This document shows positions 7,807-15,541 of a stretch of DNA of 64,000 nt, piece by piece. How positions within the stretch are numbered: position 1 is the stretch's first letter; the number at the start of each line of letters is the position of its first letter. The notes under the pieces are model-generated. The model did not search any database. It saw nothing but the letters and a program-made list of their open reading frames with translations, and was not told the origin of the DNA. A program made the position numbers and the translations under genes. Origin of the DNA: Lachnoclostridium sp. (GTDB lineage: Bacteria > Bacillota > Clostridia > Lachnospirales > Lachnospiraceae); the NCBI GenBank assembly GCA_021770065.1, contig JAETRR010000016.1:1-64000 (forward strand). The letters are read 5' to 3'.

Positions 7807-8420
7807 TTATGGCCTAACCGGATCAAACCAATCCCCATTGACTGGGCCTAAAATTATATTAGAGCTTGAGACGGATGTCTTATAAAATTTTATATTTTGA
7901 TTAATACATTTATTATAATACATCCCTTCATAATTTGAATAATATTTCTCTTTACTATCATATTGATCAAATGTTACCCAAATATTTTCTGCATCCGCCG
8001 TTAAAGCACCAGCAATCGTAGCCGCCCATCCTGCTGCAGATCCACCACTTACAACTCCTGCTATAGCAGCAGATAACAAAACTACAGAACCTTTCCAAGG
8101 AATCTTAGCTTCAAACTGTCTTTTGGTGCTTGGGTTAATTGTAGCACGTGTAACAGGCAAATCAATTTCTTTAACAATATAAGGTATTATCTCATCATCA
8201 ATCCTCAAATAATGTTCTTTATAATCAATAAAAAGATCATATTGTATTCCTGAATCAATTACTATCCATCTTTTAGTATCAGGATTATTTGTCTCCACTT
8301 CTTGAATATATCCTTTTTCAATATCAACTGTTTTTTCCTTAGCACAAACTGGCATAACACCAATTAAATTAAATTAAATAATATGCTAAATGTTAAAAAC
8401 ATAGATAAAAGCTTCTTCAT
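7807..8420 (-). pseudogene. Secreted protein gene, frameshifted in its signal peptide
   Basis: From the ATG at 8420, after GGGTGA, translation reads MKKLLSMFLTFSILFNLI and then stops. If one five-base unit of the (TTTAA)3 tract at 8364-8378 is removed, the frame continues through GVMPVCA and KEKTVDIEKG. That restores a classical signal peptide with a cleavage site after VCA. The mature part (about 178 residues) has a polar N-terminal domain and a Gly/Ala-rich hydrophobic stretch (AAIAGVVSGGSAAGWAATIA). The Tyr-rich C-terminus ends GDWFDPVRP. As sequenced the gene is off, unless translation restarts at the internal ATG at 8355, which would give a protein lacking most of the signal. Function unknown. 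Confidence 0.65.
8364..8378 (-). repeat. Pentanucleotide repeat, three TTTAA units, in a signal-peptide region
   Basis: Three consecutive TTTAA units (minus strand) lie within the hydrophobic core codons of the signal peptide. Two units give an open frame; the three present create a TAA stop. Such a tract can gain or lose units by strand slippage, so it may be a phase-variation switch or simply the inactivating mutation. Confidence 0.7.
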
Positions 8421-8809
8421 AAATTTCACCCTTCCATTCGCTTTGCTTCTAGCACAAAAAAATGTAACTTTAGGCCTAAGCTCTTCTCATTGGTAATAAA
8501 CTATGTTCACTCAATCACAATATGATACTCAAATGTTGCCTCCACATTTCAATCACACCCTCTCTTTATCCTTATATTGACATTATATTATATATTACCT
8601 AAAATAAAAGACTTAAAAATTTTGTTAATTCATGTTATACTAAAGCATATGGTCTTTAAATTTTATTCTTTCTATCACATGCCACTCCGATTTCTGCCTC
8701 TTTTGCAGAATCAAATCCATTTCCCAGACCGCTAATTAATCCCTCTAAACTGCTAACCCTCGCTGGGAAATGAATGCGATTTTATCCAGTCAGAAGTGTA
8801 TAAGAGCAC
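8421..8809. other. AT-rich intergenic region without a recognisable gene
   Basis: About 390 bases of AT-rich DNA between the secreted-protein gene and the transposase relic. I see no frame with a recognisable product. It ends where reading frames resembling an IS1634-type transposase begin, so its right part may be eroded transposase sequence. Confidence 0.5.
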
Positions 8810-9639
8810 CACCCAACCCCCATCATCCAGATGGGAATGTTCATGGACGGGGACGGCATTCCCCTTGCATTTTCGCTTTTTCCCGAAAACGCAAATGAAC
8901 AGACTTCCCTAAAACCGCTGGAAGAAAAGGTACTTCAAGATTTTGGCTGTACAAAATTTGTTTACTGCAGTGATGCCGGACTCGGCTCCGAAACAATCAA
9001 AAAAATAAACCATGCCGGTGAACGTGCCTTTATTGTTACCCAGTCCATTAAAAAGTTAAACAAAGATGATAATGGATTGTATTATAAAGATGAACCGTAT
9101 ACTCCCCTCACACTCCACCAGCGTCTGATTGTGACTTATTCTCCGAAATACGCAAGATATCAGAAAACGATACGCGACGTACAAGTGGAACATGCTGAAA
9201 AGATGCTGAATTCCGGGAAGGTAAAAAAGGAACGCGGGAATCCCAATGATCCTGCACGTTTTATTGGAAAGGCTACAGTGACCGAAGATGGGAAATCGAG
9301 GAATGTTTCCAGATCATGAAAACGAACTTTGAAGCAAGGCCTGTATTTCTTCGGGATGACATACGTATAAAAGCACATTTCCTTATCTGTTTTCTCTCCT
9401 TAGTCATATACCGTTATCTTGAAAGAGAGCTAAAATACGTCTTTACCTGCGAGACGATTCTGGACAAATTAAAAACAATGAATTTTGCGGACATACAGGA
9501 ACAGGGCTTTATTCCCCTTTATACACGAGACAAGTTAACCTATGCCCTGCACGAGATCTGTGGTTTTGATACCGACTATAAATTCATCACCAAAAGTCAT
9601 ATGAAAACAATTCAGAAAAAAAGTAAAGGAAGGAAATAA
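8810..9639 (+). pseudogene. IS1634-family transposase relic with internal deletion
   Basis: The first frame begins inside a transposase (PIIQMGMFMDGDGIPLAF, then NANEQTSLKPLEEKVLQDF and YCSDAGLGS), matching the DDE catalytic region of IS1634-type elements. It runs to KATVTEDG and then leaves frame. A second frame picks up RWEIEECFQIMKTNFEARP and FLRDDIRIKAHFLICFLSL, the C-terminal signature of the same family, and ends at 9639. The two frames overlap at GAAGATGGGAAATCGAGG. Family members have roughly 45-50 residues between these motifs, so an internal segment has been lost. The N-terminal part is also missing, so it cannot be active. Confidence 0.82.
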
Positions 9640-9669
9640 AATACCATAGTCTAAAACAACACTAAAAAC

Positions 9670-9710
9670 CGCTACAATGCCCGTATTTTCAAGCATTGTA
9701 GCGATTCTAT
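9670..9710 (+). terminator. Stem-loop after the transposase relic
   Basis: Perfect 11-base stem CGCTACAATGC (9670-9680) with GCATTGTAGCG (9693-9703) and a 12-base loop, followed by ATTCTATTTT. It fits an intrinsic terminator for the plus-strand transposase, or a remnant of the element's end. Confidence 0.6.
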
Positions 9711-9818
9711 TTTCCCACAACTGTCAAAAACAGGAGTATAACTCTTTTTTAAAACATTCCGGCCGATCTGCCGCTTTCAAATCACAGTCCTGTTTATGCT
9801 GAAATACTGTCAGACTCT

Positions 9819-10637
9819 TTAGAAAATTGCCAGACTGGCCGCTACAGCCATAACCGTAAGAACCGCGAGAACTGCAATATAAACCCATAAGATTTTTTTA
9901 TTTCCCGCCTTGTTAATAAATACAAATATCAGCCCCAGCATAATGACAATGCAGAGCGTCAGGGTAAAATTCATTACCCATATGTACCGGAAATCTATCC
10001 GAGCCGTTGTAAATGCCTCATAGTTAATAGTCAGCAAAGAAAAAATCGCGACAAAAACTCCCATAATAGTGAGCACATTTGCATAAATTCTCTGGGATAC
10101 TCCTTCAATATCCTCCTTAGCGCGCTCCAGCTTCCGTATGGTCTGCTTTTCATATTCCTCTTTATAATTACCGAGACCTATATATTGAACTTCATCCTGA
10201 AAGGATGCTCCTTTTTGTGCACTGTAAGGGGTCTCCGGCTCTTCTGTCAGCTGCTCAAAGATAATCTGGGCAATCCGCATGCGATTCTGCAGAACAATAA
10301 TCTGCGAAGAAATATTCTGTACTCTTAAAAATGCATAAGTAACATGTCCAGGCTGATAATGAGGGCCGTCTACCTTCAGTCCCTGCCGCATCCGGGAATT
10401 TTTCTCCGCAATCCTCCCCAGAATGTGATTCGGAATACTCAGCTTTTCTGCCGTTTTAATAAACACTGTCTCTCCTGGTCTCAGTTCGTATTCCCGGTGC
10501 TCTGCACCTGCCGCATCCAGAACCGCATCAACTGTCAGATCATAGGATATACCGTTTAGATTATCCTCTGTATAGCCCGAAAGAATCAGCTGATGCTGTT
10601 CTGCATACCGTTTTATGTCTTTATCAACCAGAATCAT
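9819..10637 (-). CDS. dCTP deaminase/dUTPase-fold domain fused to three membrane helices
   Basis: Residues 1-157 align by eye with dCTP deaminase: ILVDKDIKRY (LCDRDIEAW in E. coli Dcd), NGISYDL, LRPGETVFI and SIPNHILGRIAEKNSRMRQGL. The final segment RIAQIIFEQL corresponds to IGALSFEPL. Key residues have changed: IDPGW has become YQPGH (Gln95), and the catalytic Glu of LEFYN is Arg105 in LRVQN. A charged linker (about 158-182) leads to membrane helices at about 186-204, 219-241 and 249-272. I infer a membrane protein with a nucleotide-binding sensor that probably no longer deaminates. It stands alone with its own promoter and good ribosome site (GAGGTGA). The family of the membrane part is unknown to me. 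Confidence 0.75.
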   Translation of the reverse strand: MILVDKDIKRYAEQHQLILSGYTEDNLNGISYDLTVDAVLDAAGAEHREYELRPGETVFIKTAEKLSIPNHILGRIAEKNSRMRQGLKVDGPHYQPGHVTYAFLRVQNISSQIIVLQNRMRIAQIIFEQLTEEPETPYSAQKGASFQDEVQYIGLGNYKEEYEKQTIRKLERAKEDIEGVSQRIYANVLTIMGVFVAIFSLLTINYEAFTTARIDFRYIWVMNFTLTLCIVIMLGLIFVFINKAGNKKILWVYIAVLAVLTVMAVAASLAIF

Positions 10638-10665
10638 GCCCTATCACCTCTTTTACGATGCATCC

Positions 10666-10694
10666 ATTATAACACTGAATACTTAATAATACAA
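10666..10694 (-). promoter_or_regulatory. Promoter of the Dcd-like membrane protein gene
   Basis: TTGTAT (10689-10694) and a perfect TATAAT (10666-10671) with a 17-base spacer. The near-palindrome ACAACATATTGT (10691-10702) overlaps the -35 box and could bind a regulator. Further upstream CACTAA-TTG-TTAGTG (10721-10735) is a second small palindrome. Confidence 0.65.
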
Positions 10695-10773
10695 CATATT
10701 GTGCTATTTTTTTAAATAACCACTAATTGTTAGTGATAGGTGCAAAAGCCCCTCTTTCCGGCAGAAAACACTT

Positions 10774-12429
10774 CTACAGACTTAAGTCCTTCCCGCCGTT
10801 CAGCTTATTAAACAGCAGAAGAGATGCCACCGTAAGCAGGGTCAGGATAGTGGACAGGGCCGCAGCCGTCCCGTAATTGCCCCGGATAACCTCCGTATAG
10901 ATAGCCACTGTCAAAGTCTTCGTCCGGCCCGTATACAGGATAATCGCCGTAGAAAGCTCGCTGATCATAGTCACCCAGCTCAAAATCGCCCCTGACACAA
11001 TTCCCGCCTGCATCATAGGAACCGTAATGCGGAAAAATGCCTTCATTTTCGTAGCCCCCAGGGAAATGGCAGCCTCCTCAATACTCATGGGAATCTGCTG
11101 CAGAATCGCCACAGAGGAGCGGATCGTATAGGGCAGCCTGCGGATCACCAGTGCGACAACCATAATCAGCATGGTACCGCTGATGAGCACAGGCGGCTTA
11201 TTAAATCCCACAAGAAGGGCAATTCCAAGTACCGTTCCCGGCACAATGTAAGGAATCATAGACAGAATATCGGTAATATTCGTCAGGAAATTCCTTCTGC
11301 GCACCACCAGATAAGCAATGAGAACAGCCAGCAGGATAATCACAACCAGAGCCAGAATCGGAATGATAATGGTATTCTGGATACTCTTTCCCAGTTTTCC
11401 AAAGGCCGTGGCATAGCTGCTTAAGGAATAGCCGTCCACGAAAATCTTTCCTTCCGTATTTTTAAAGGAAGTATAAATCACATAGCACTGCGGCAGCACG
11501 GCAATCCCGATAACCAGATAAGAAAAGATATGTACCATCCACCGGACAGCCCCCTTAGCCTCCCGTTCCTCCATGGGATGGAGCGCGTTCAGAGAGAAGG
11601 ATTTCCGGTTGGAAACATACTTCTGAATCAGAAATACAACTGTGGTGATCACAATGGCAATCACGGCAATCGCTGCCGCAAAGCCGTCATTTCCCCCCAC
11701 CTCATTAATAAACTCATTATAGAGCACTACCGGGAAAGTACGATATCCCTCGCCGATCAGCATAGGCGTTCCGAAATCCGCAAAGGACCGCATAAACACC
11801 AGAAGTCCTGCCGCTAAAAGGGTAGGCATAATCAGCGGAACAACTACTTTGAGAAAGCATTTTACACCGGAACAGCCCAGGTTCCCAGCCGCTTCAATAA
11901 GTGAATTGTCGATGTTCTTCAACGCTCCCCTTGCATAGAGAAACACCAGGGGAAACAGCTGCAGAGTCATAACCAGGACAATTCCTCCAAACCCGTAGAT
12001 ATCCGGCAGGGCAATCCCCATATTTTTGAAGAAAGTAGTAATCACGCCGCTCCTTCCCAGAAGCAGAATCCAGGAGTAAGCACCGATAAAAGGCGCCGAC
12101 ATGGAAGCCACTACAATGAGAATACTCAAAAAAGATTTACCGCGGATCTTATATACTGCAAAAAGATAGGCAAGAGGCGTTCCAATTAAAAGGGAGAGTA
12201 TCGTAGCCGCAATGGAAATCTTAAAGCTGTTAAAAAGCGTATTAAAATAATAGCTCTTGGAAAAGAATTTCGCAAAGTTGGCCAGGGTAAATTCCCCCGT
12301 AGATCCGTCGAAAACAGACTGGCGGATCAGATAGCCCATGGGATAGAGCAGAAAGAGCACATAAAGCAGAATCACAAACAGCGTGATAAACCCCCATATA
12401 TCCAGACGGAACTTATTATTGTTTTTCAT
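10774..12429 (-). CDS. ABC importer permease, two fused membrane domains (Fbp/Afu type)
   Basis: A 551-residue integral membrane protein made of two BinPDT-type permease halves, as in FbpB/AfuB. Each half carries an EAA loop: ALKNIDNSLIEAAGNLGCSG in the first and SMEEAAISLGA-like SIEEAAISLGATKMKAFFRI in the second. About 12 membrane helices are visible. Its start overlaps the ATPase gene by 14 bases, so synthesis is coupled. Together with the ATPase and lipoprotein it forms a complete importer. The likely solute is discussed under the binding protein. Confidence 0.92.
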   Translation of the reverse strand: MKNNNKFRLDIWGFITLFVILLYVLFLLYPMGYLIRQSVFDGSTGEFTLANFAKFFSKSYYFNTLFNSFKISIAATILSLLIGTPLAYLFAVYKIRGKSFLSILIVVASMSAPFIGAYSWILLLGRSGVITTFFKNMGIALPDIYGFGGIVLVMTLQLFPLVFLYARGALKNIDNSLIEAAGNLGCSGVKCFLKVVVPLIMPTLLAAGLLVFMRSFADFGTPMLIGEGYRTFPVVLYNEFINEVGGNDGFAAAIAVIAIVITTVVFLIQKYVSNRKSFSLNALHPMEEREAKGAVRWMVHIFSYLVIGIAVLPQCYVIYTSFKNTEGKIFVDGYSLSSYATAFGKLGKSIQNTIIIPILALVVIILLAVLIAYLVVRRRNFLTNITDILSMIPYIVPGTVLGIALLVGFNKPPVLISGTMLIMVVALVIRRLPYTIRSSVAILQQIPMSIEEAAISLGATKMKAFFRITVPMMQAGIVSGAILSWVTMISELSTAIILYTGRTKTLTVAIYTEVIRGNYGTAAALSTILTLLTVASLLLFNKLNGGKDLSL

Positions 12430-13504
12430 AGGCCTCGCTCCTTACCAGGTTTTGCTCCCCCGTCTGATTAAACACGTTGATCTTTTCCTTCTTTACCTTC
12501 AAAAGAACAGACTGTCCTTCCTTCAGCTCCTCTTTGAGAGACGATTCCTCAATAATTTCCACGGTCTCTCCCGCATCCGTATCTATATAGTAGTGGGTAT
12601 TAAGGCCCAGGTACACAAACTCTTTTACTGTTCCCTTAATTCCGTCACTGCCTTCCTTACAGATCACAAACTCCTCCGGGCGGATAGAACAGATAACTTC
12701 CTGATCCTCTGCCTGCCTCAGCGCATCAATCTGCTCCCGGTAGCCGTCTGCAAATATCAGCTCGCCCTTCTCGATTCTTGCGGGAACCATATTGGTTCGC
12801 CCGATGAAGGTTGCTACAAATACATTTTTCGGCCGCTGGTAAATGTCCTTGGGTTTTCCAATATGCTGAATTACCCCGTCCTTCATTACGGCAATCCGGT
12901 CGCTGATGGCCATGGCCTCCTCCTGGTCATGGGTCACATACACGGTGGTAATTCCCACACTTTTCTGTGTATGGCGGATTACCGTCCGCATCTCCATACG
13001 GAGCTTTGCATCCAGGTTGGACAAGGGCTCATCCATCAGAAGCACATCCGGGGTAATCACCAGGGCTCTTGCCAGGGCGATTCGCTGCTGCTGTCCGCCG
13101 GACAGCTGGCTTGGCATCCGCTCTGCGTACTCCATAATCTGCATCAGATTTAAGTATTTGTCCGTCTCTGTCTTAATTTTTTCTTTTTCAATTTTCCTGT
13201 TTTTCAAGCCGAAGGCAACATTGTTCCGCACGGACAGATTGGGAAATATGGCATAGTTTTGGAAAACCATGCCAATATTTCTCTTACTGGGATCCATATC
13301 ATTGATCCGGGTCTCATTAAAGTAAAAATCTCCGCCCTCAATGGAATTGAATCCTGCAATCATCCGCAGCAGTGTTGTCTTTCCGCAGCCAGAAGGCCCC
13401 AGGAGGGTAAATAACTCTCCGTCCTCTATTTCGGCGCTTAAATCAGGGATTACGGTGTTCTCACCGTATTTCTTTACCGCATTTTTTATTATAATTCTAC
13501 TCAT
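12416..13504 (-). CDS. ABC importer ATP-binding protein (Fbp/Afu/PotA type)
   Basis: A 362-residue nucleotide-binding subunit energising the importer. Walker A is GPSGCGKTT, the signature is LSGGQQQRIALARAL, Walker B is VLLMDEPLSNLD and the switch His lies in VYVTHDQEEAM. A C-terminal TOBE-like regulatory domain (about residues 240-360) is present, as in FbpC and PotA. The ATG at 13504 was chosen because GGAGG lies 5 bases upstream; a GTG four codons earlier falls on that ribosome site. It lies between the binding protein and permease genes. Confidence 0.93.
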   Translation of the reverse strand: MSRIIIKNAVKKYGENTVIPDLSAEIEDGELFTLLGPSGCGKTTLLRMIAGFNSIEGGDFYFNETRINDMDPSKRNIGMVFQNYAIFPNLSVRNNVAFGLKNRKIEKEKIKTETDKYLNLMQIMEYAERMPSQLSGGQQQRIALARALVITPDVLLMDEPLSNLDAKLRMEMRTVIRHTQKSVGITTVYVTHDQEEAMAISDRIAVMKDGVIQHIGKPKDIYQRPKNVFVATFIGRTNMVPARIEKGELIFADGYREQIDALRQAEDQEVICSIRPEEFVICKEGSDGIKGTVKEFVYLGLNTHYYIDTDAGETVEIIEESSLKEELKEGQSVLLKVKKEKINVFNQTGEQNLVRSEAYEKQ

Positions 13505-13552
13505 CTTATCCTCCACAACCTTGCTGACGTCCGGGATGATCCCCTTTCAGTC

Positions 13553-14656
13553 TTAATTGCTCTGCAGATCCGTAAAAATTTCGGTATAGTGATCTACGAT
13601 CTCCTGCTTATGCTGGCTTACATAGGGGATATCTTCCTCAATCACCTTGATATCTGCCAGAGGAATCATGTAATCGCTGGTCTGTGCATCCTTCATAACC
13701 GGACGGTTGGTCAGAGTGCTGCCCCAGATATTCTGCACCTCTTCGCTTAAGATAAAGTCCATGAACAGCTTTGCATTATCCATATTTCTGGCTCCCTTTA
13801 CAATGGTTGCCGATGCGGGCAGGTATACAGTACCCTCTTCCATGTATACAATCTCAACAGGCGCTCCGTCCTTTACAAGCTGTGCACAGGGATCTTCATA
13901 GGAAAGGCCTACTACATACTCTCCGTCAGCGACTCCCTTGTAAACACCGGAAGAACTCTCGCAGATCTTGCCGTCAATATTCTCAAACAGCTTCTCTACA
14001 TACTCCCAGGCACCTTCATCCTCATAGCCGCCCATAGCCAGCAGCATATTGGTCAGATGTGCAAATGCCGAAGATGAATTGGCCGGGTCTGCTGTGGCAA
14101 TTTTACCCTTCAGCTCCGGATTCAAGAGATCCTCATAACCTTTGATCTCTATGTCGCCGATAAGATCCGTATTTACAATCAGGACACTGCCGTCCAGAAC
14201 ATTGCTGGTGATAAAACCGCATTCATTCTTGTAGGCATCTACTACGTTCTCATTGTTGGGAGATACATAGGGCTCCCACAGATCTTCATTGTCATACATC
14301 TGGGACCAGGAACCGCCGAAAAGGACATCCGCATAAGGATCGTTCTTCTCAGACTCAATTCTCTTTACCAGCTCGCCTGTTCCGGCCTGGATTACTTCTA
14401 CGGTGATGCCGTATTTTTCCTCAAACAGCGGAATCGTAGCGTTAATCAGTCCCTCAGAGTTGGGGGAATAAACGACCAGCTCGCCGCCTACCTGTGCAGT
14501 TTCGGAACCGCCTTCTTCCTGGCCATCCTCTGCCGCAGGCGCTTCCGTCTCCGCCGGAGCCGCAGGCTCCTCTGTGCTGCTCTTGCCGCAGCCCGCCATC
14601 AGACCGGTGGTCATAACAGCCGCCAACAGTAATGCAATACTCTTTTTCTTCATCAT
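13553..14656 (-). CDS. Extracellular solute-binding lipoprotein of an Fbp/Afu-type ABC importer
   Basis: A 367-residue lipoprotein with a Lys-rich N-terminus, a hydrophobic core and lipobox LMAGC (Cys23). An acidic Ala/Glu-rich spacer precedes the type-2 periplasmic-binding fold (GELVVYSPNSEGLINATIP, FGGSWSQMYDN, PVMKD). It resembles FbpA/AfuA-type proteins annotated as iron-binding. However, the paired Tyr residues that ligate iron in FbpA are not apparent; the corresponding region reads GLSYEDPCAQ. That, plus the adjacent YesM/YesN-type system, favours a sugar phosphate or other organic phosphate over iron, as in AfuA. It is the first gene of the importer operon. Confidence 0.88.
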   Translation of the reverse strand: MMKKKSIALLLAAVMTTGLMAGCGKSSTEEPAAPAETEAPAAEDGQEEGGSETAQVGGELVVYSPNSEGLINATIPLFEEKYGITVEVIQAGTGELVKRIESEKNDPYADVLFGGSWSQMYDNEDLWEPYVSPNNENVVDAYKNECGFITSNVLDGSVLIVNTDLIGDIEIKGYEDLLNPELKGKIATADPANSSSAFAHLTNMLLAMGGYEDEGAWEYVEKLFENIDGKICESSSGVYKGVADGEYVVGLSYEDPCAQLVKDGAPVEIVYMEEGTVYLPASATIVKGARNMDNAKLFMDFILSEEVQNIWGSTLTNRPVMKDAQTSDYMIPLADIKVIEEDIPYVSQHKQEIVDHYTEIFTDLQSN

Positions 14657-14733
14657 AAAATCCTCCTTTAAAATTTATACCTTTATTTTATCTGCTTTTT
14701 TCCCTGCAAACTACCTGAATTTCAGAACAATCG

Positions 14734-14763
14734 GAAAAAATACCGAACAAATCTGTTCGGTAT
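14734..14763 (-). terminator. Rho-independent terminator after the response regulator gene
   Basis: Perfect 10-base stem ATACCGAACA (14740-14749) with TGTTCGGTAT (14754-14763), a 4-base loop and a T6 run on the minus strand. It lies immediately after the regulator stop codon. It separates the two-component genes from the importer operon. Confidence 0.85.
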
Positions 14764-14764
14764 T

Positions 14765-15541
14765 TCATCTGATTCTGCTCTGATACTCCTTGGCCGAGCA
14801 GCCCATATACTTTTTAAATACGTAATTAAAATATTTATACTCTCCGATTCCGCATTCCCAGCCCACCTCTGACAGAGGAACACTGCCTGTCTTCAGAATT
14901 CCAAGGGCTTTCTGGAGACGATAGCGGTTAAGATACTCAATTATCGTAGTTCCGAGAGCTTTCTGGAATCTCTGGCTGATATAACGCTCCGAATAATGAA
15001 GATTCTGTTCCAGATCCGAAAGAGTAATCTTATTCCGGTAATTAGCAGTGATATAAGCGAGTACCTGCTCCACCAGCGGATCCTGTATCTCCTTTTCCCT
15101 CTCCTGTTCCAGAAGGGATACTGTATCTGTTTCCCCCGCAGATTCATTCCTCTGCCGCAGATAATATATATTTTTTGACTCCAGCACTGCCTGCTCTAAG
15201 GCTTCCTTCATCTCCTCCATATTCAAAGGCTTCAGCACATAGCTTGAAACTCCGTTCCGGATAGCCTCCCTGGCATACTCAAATTCCGAATAACCTGTGA
15301 GAATCACGGCAGCATAATCATACCGGAACTTTGTTCTGGACAGCATGGTAAGTCCGTCCATTAAGGGCATATTAATGTCTGTAACCACAATGTCCGGACG
15401 GAGCTCTTCTATAAGTTTCATGCCTTCCTCACCGTTGCCCGCCTCTCCAATCACATGGCAGCCGAATTCCTCCCACGGAATGGAATTTCTGATTCCCTTT
15501 CGTATAATCTCTTCATCCTCAACCAGCAAAACACTATACAT
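14765..15541 (-). CDS. Response regulator with AraC-type DNA-binding domain (YesN type)
   Basis: A 258-residue cytoplasmic transcription factor. The receiver domain (residues 1-120) has the acidic pair in LLVEDEE, phospho-acceptor Asp55 in VVTDINMPLMDG and the Lys of SYVLKPL. After a linker, the C-terminal 100 residues form an AraC double helix-turn-helix (LSDLEQNLHYSERYISQRFQ, then GYKYFNYVFKKYMGCSAKEY-like ending). It overlaps the kinase gene by 8 bases. Its likely target is the importer operon just downstream, since such pairs usually control a neighbouring ABC transporter. Confidence 0.93.
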   Translation of the reverse strand: MYSVLLVEDEEIIRKGIRNSIPWEEFGCHVIGEAGNGEEGMKLIEELRPDIVVTDINMPLMDGLTMLSRTKFRYDYAAVILTGYSEFEYAREAIRNGVSSYVLKPLNMEEMKEALEQAVLESKNIYYLRQRNESAGETDTVSLLEQEREKEIQDPLVEQVLAYITANYRNKITLSDLEQNLHYSERYISQRFQKALGTTIIEYLNRYRLQKALGILKTGSVPLSEVGWECGIGEYKYFNYVFKKYMGCSAKEYQSRIR

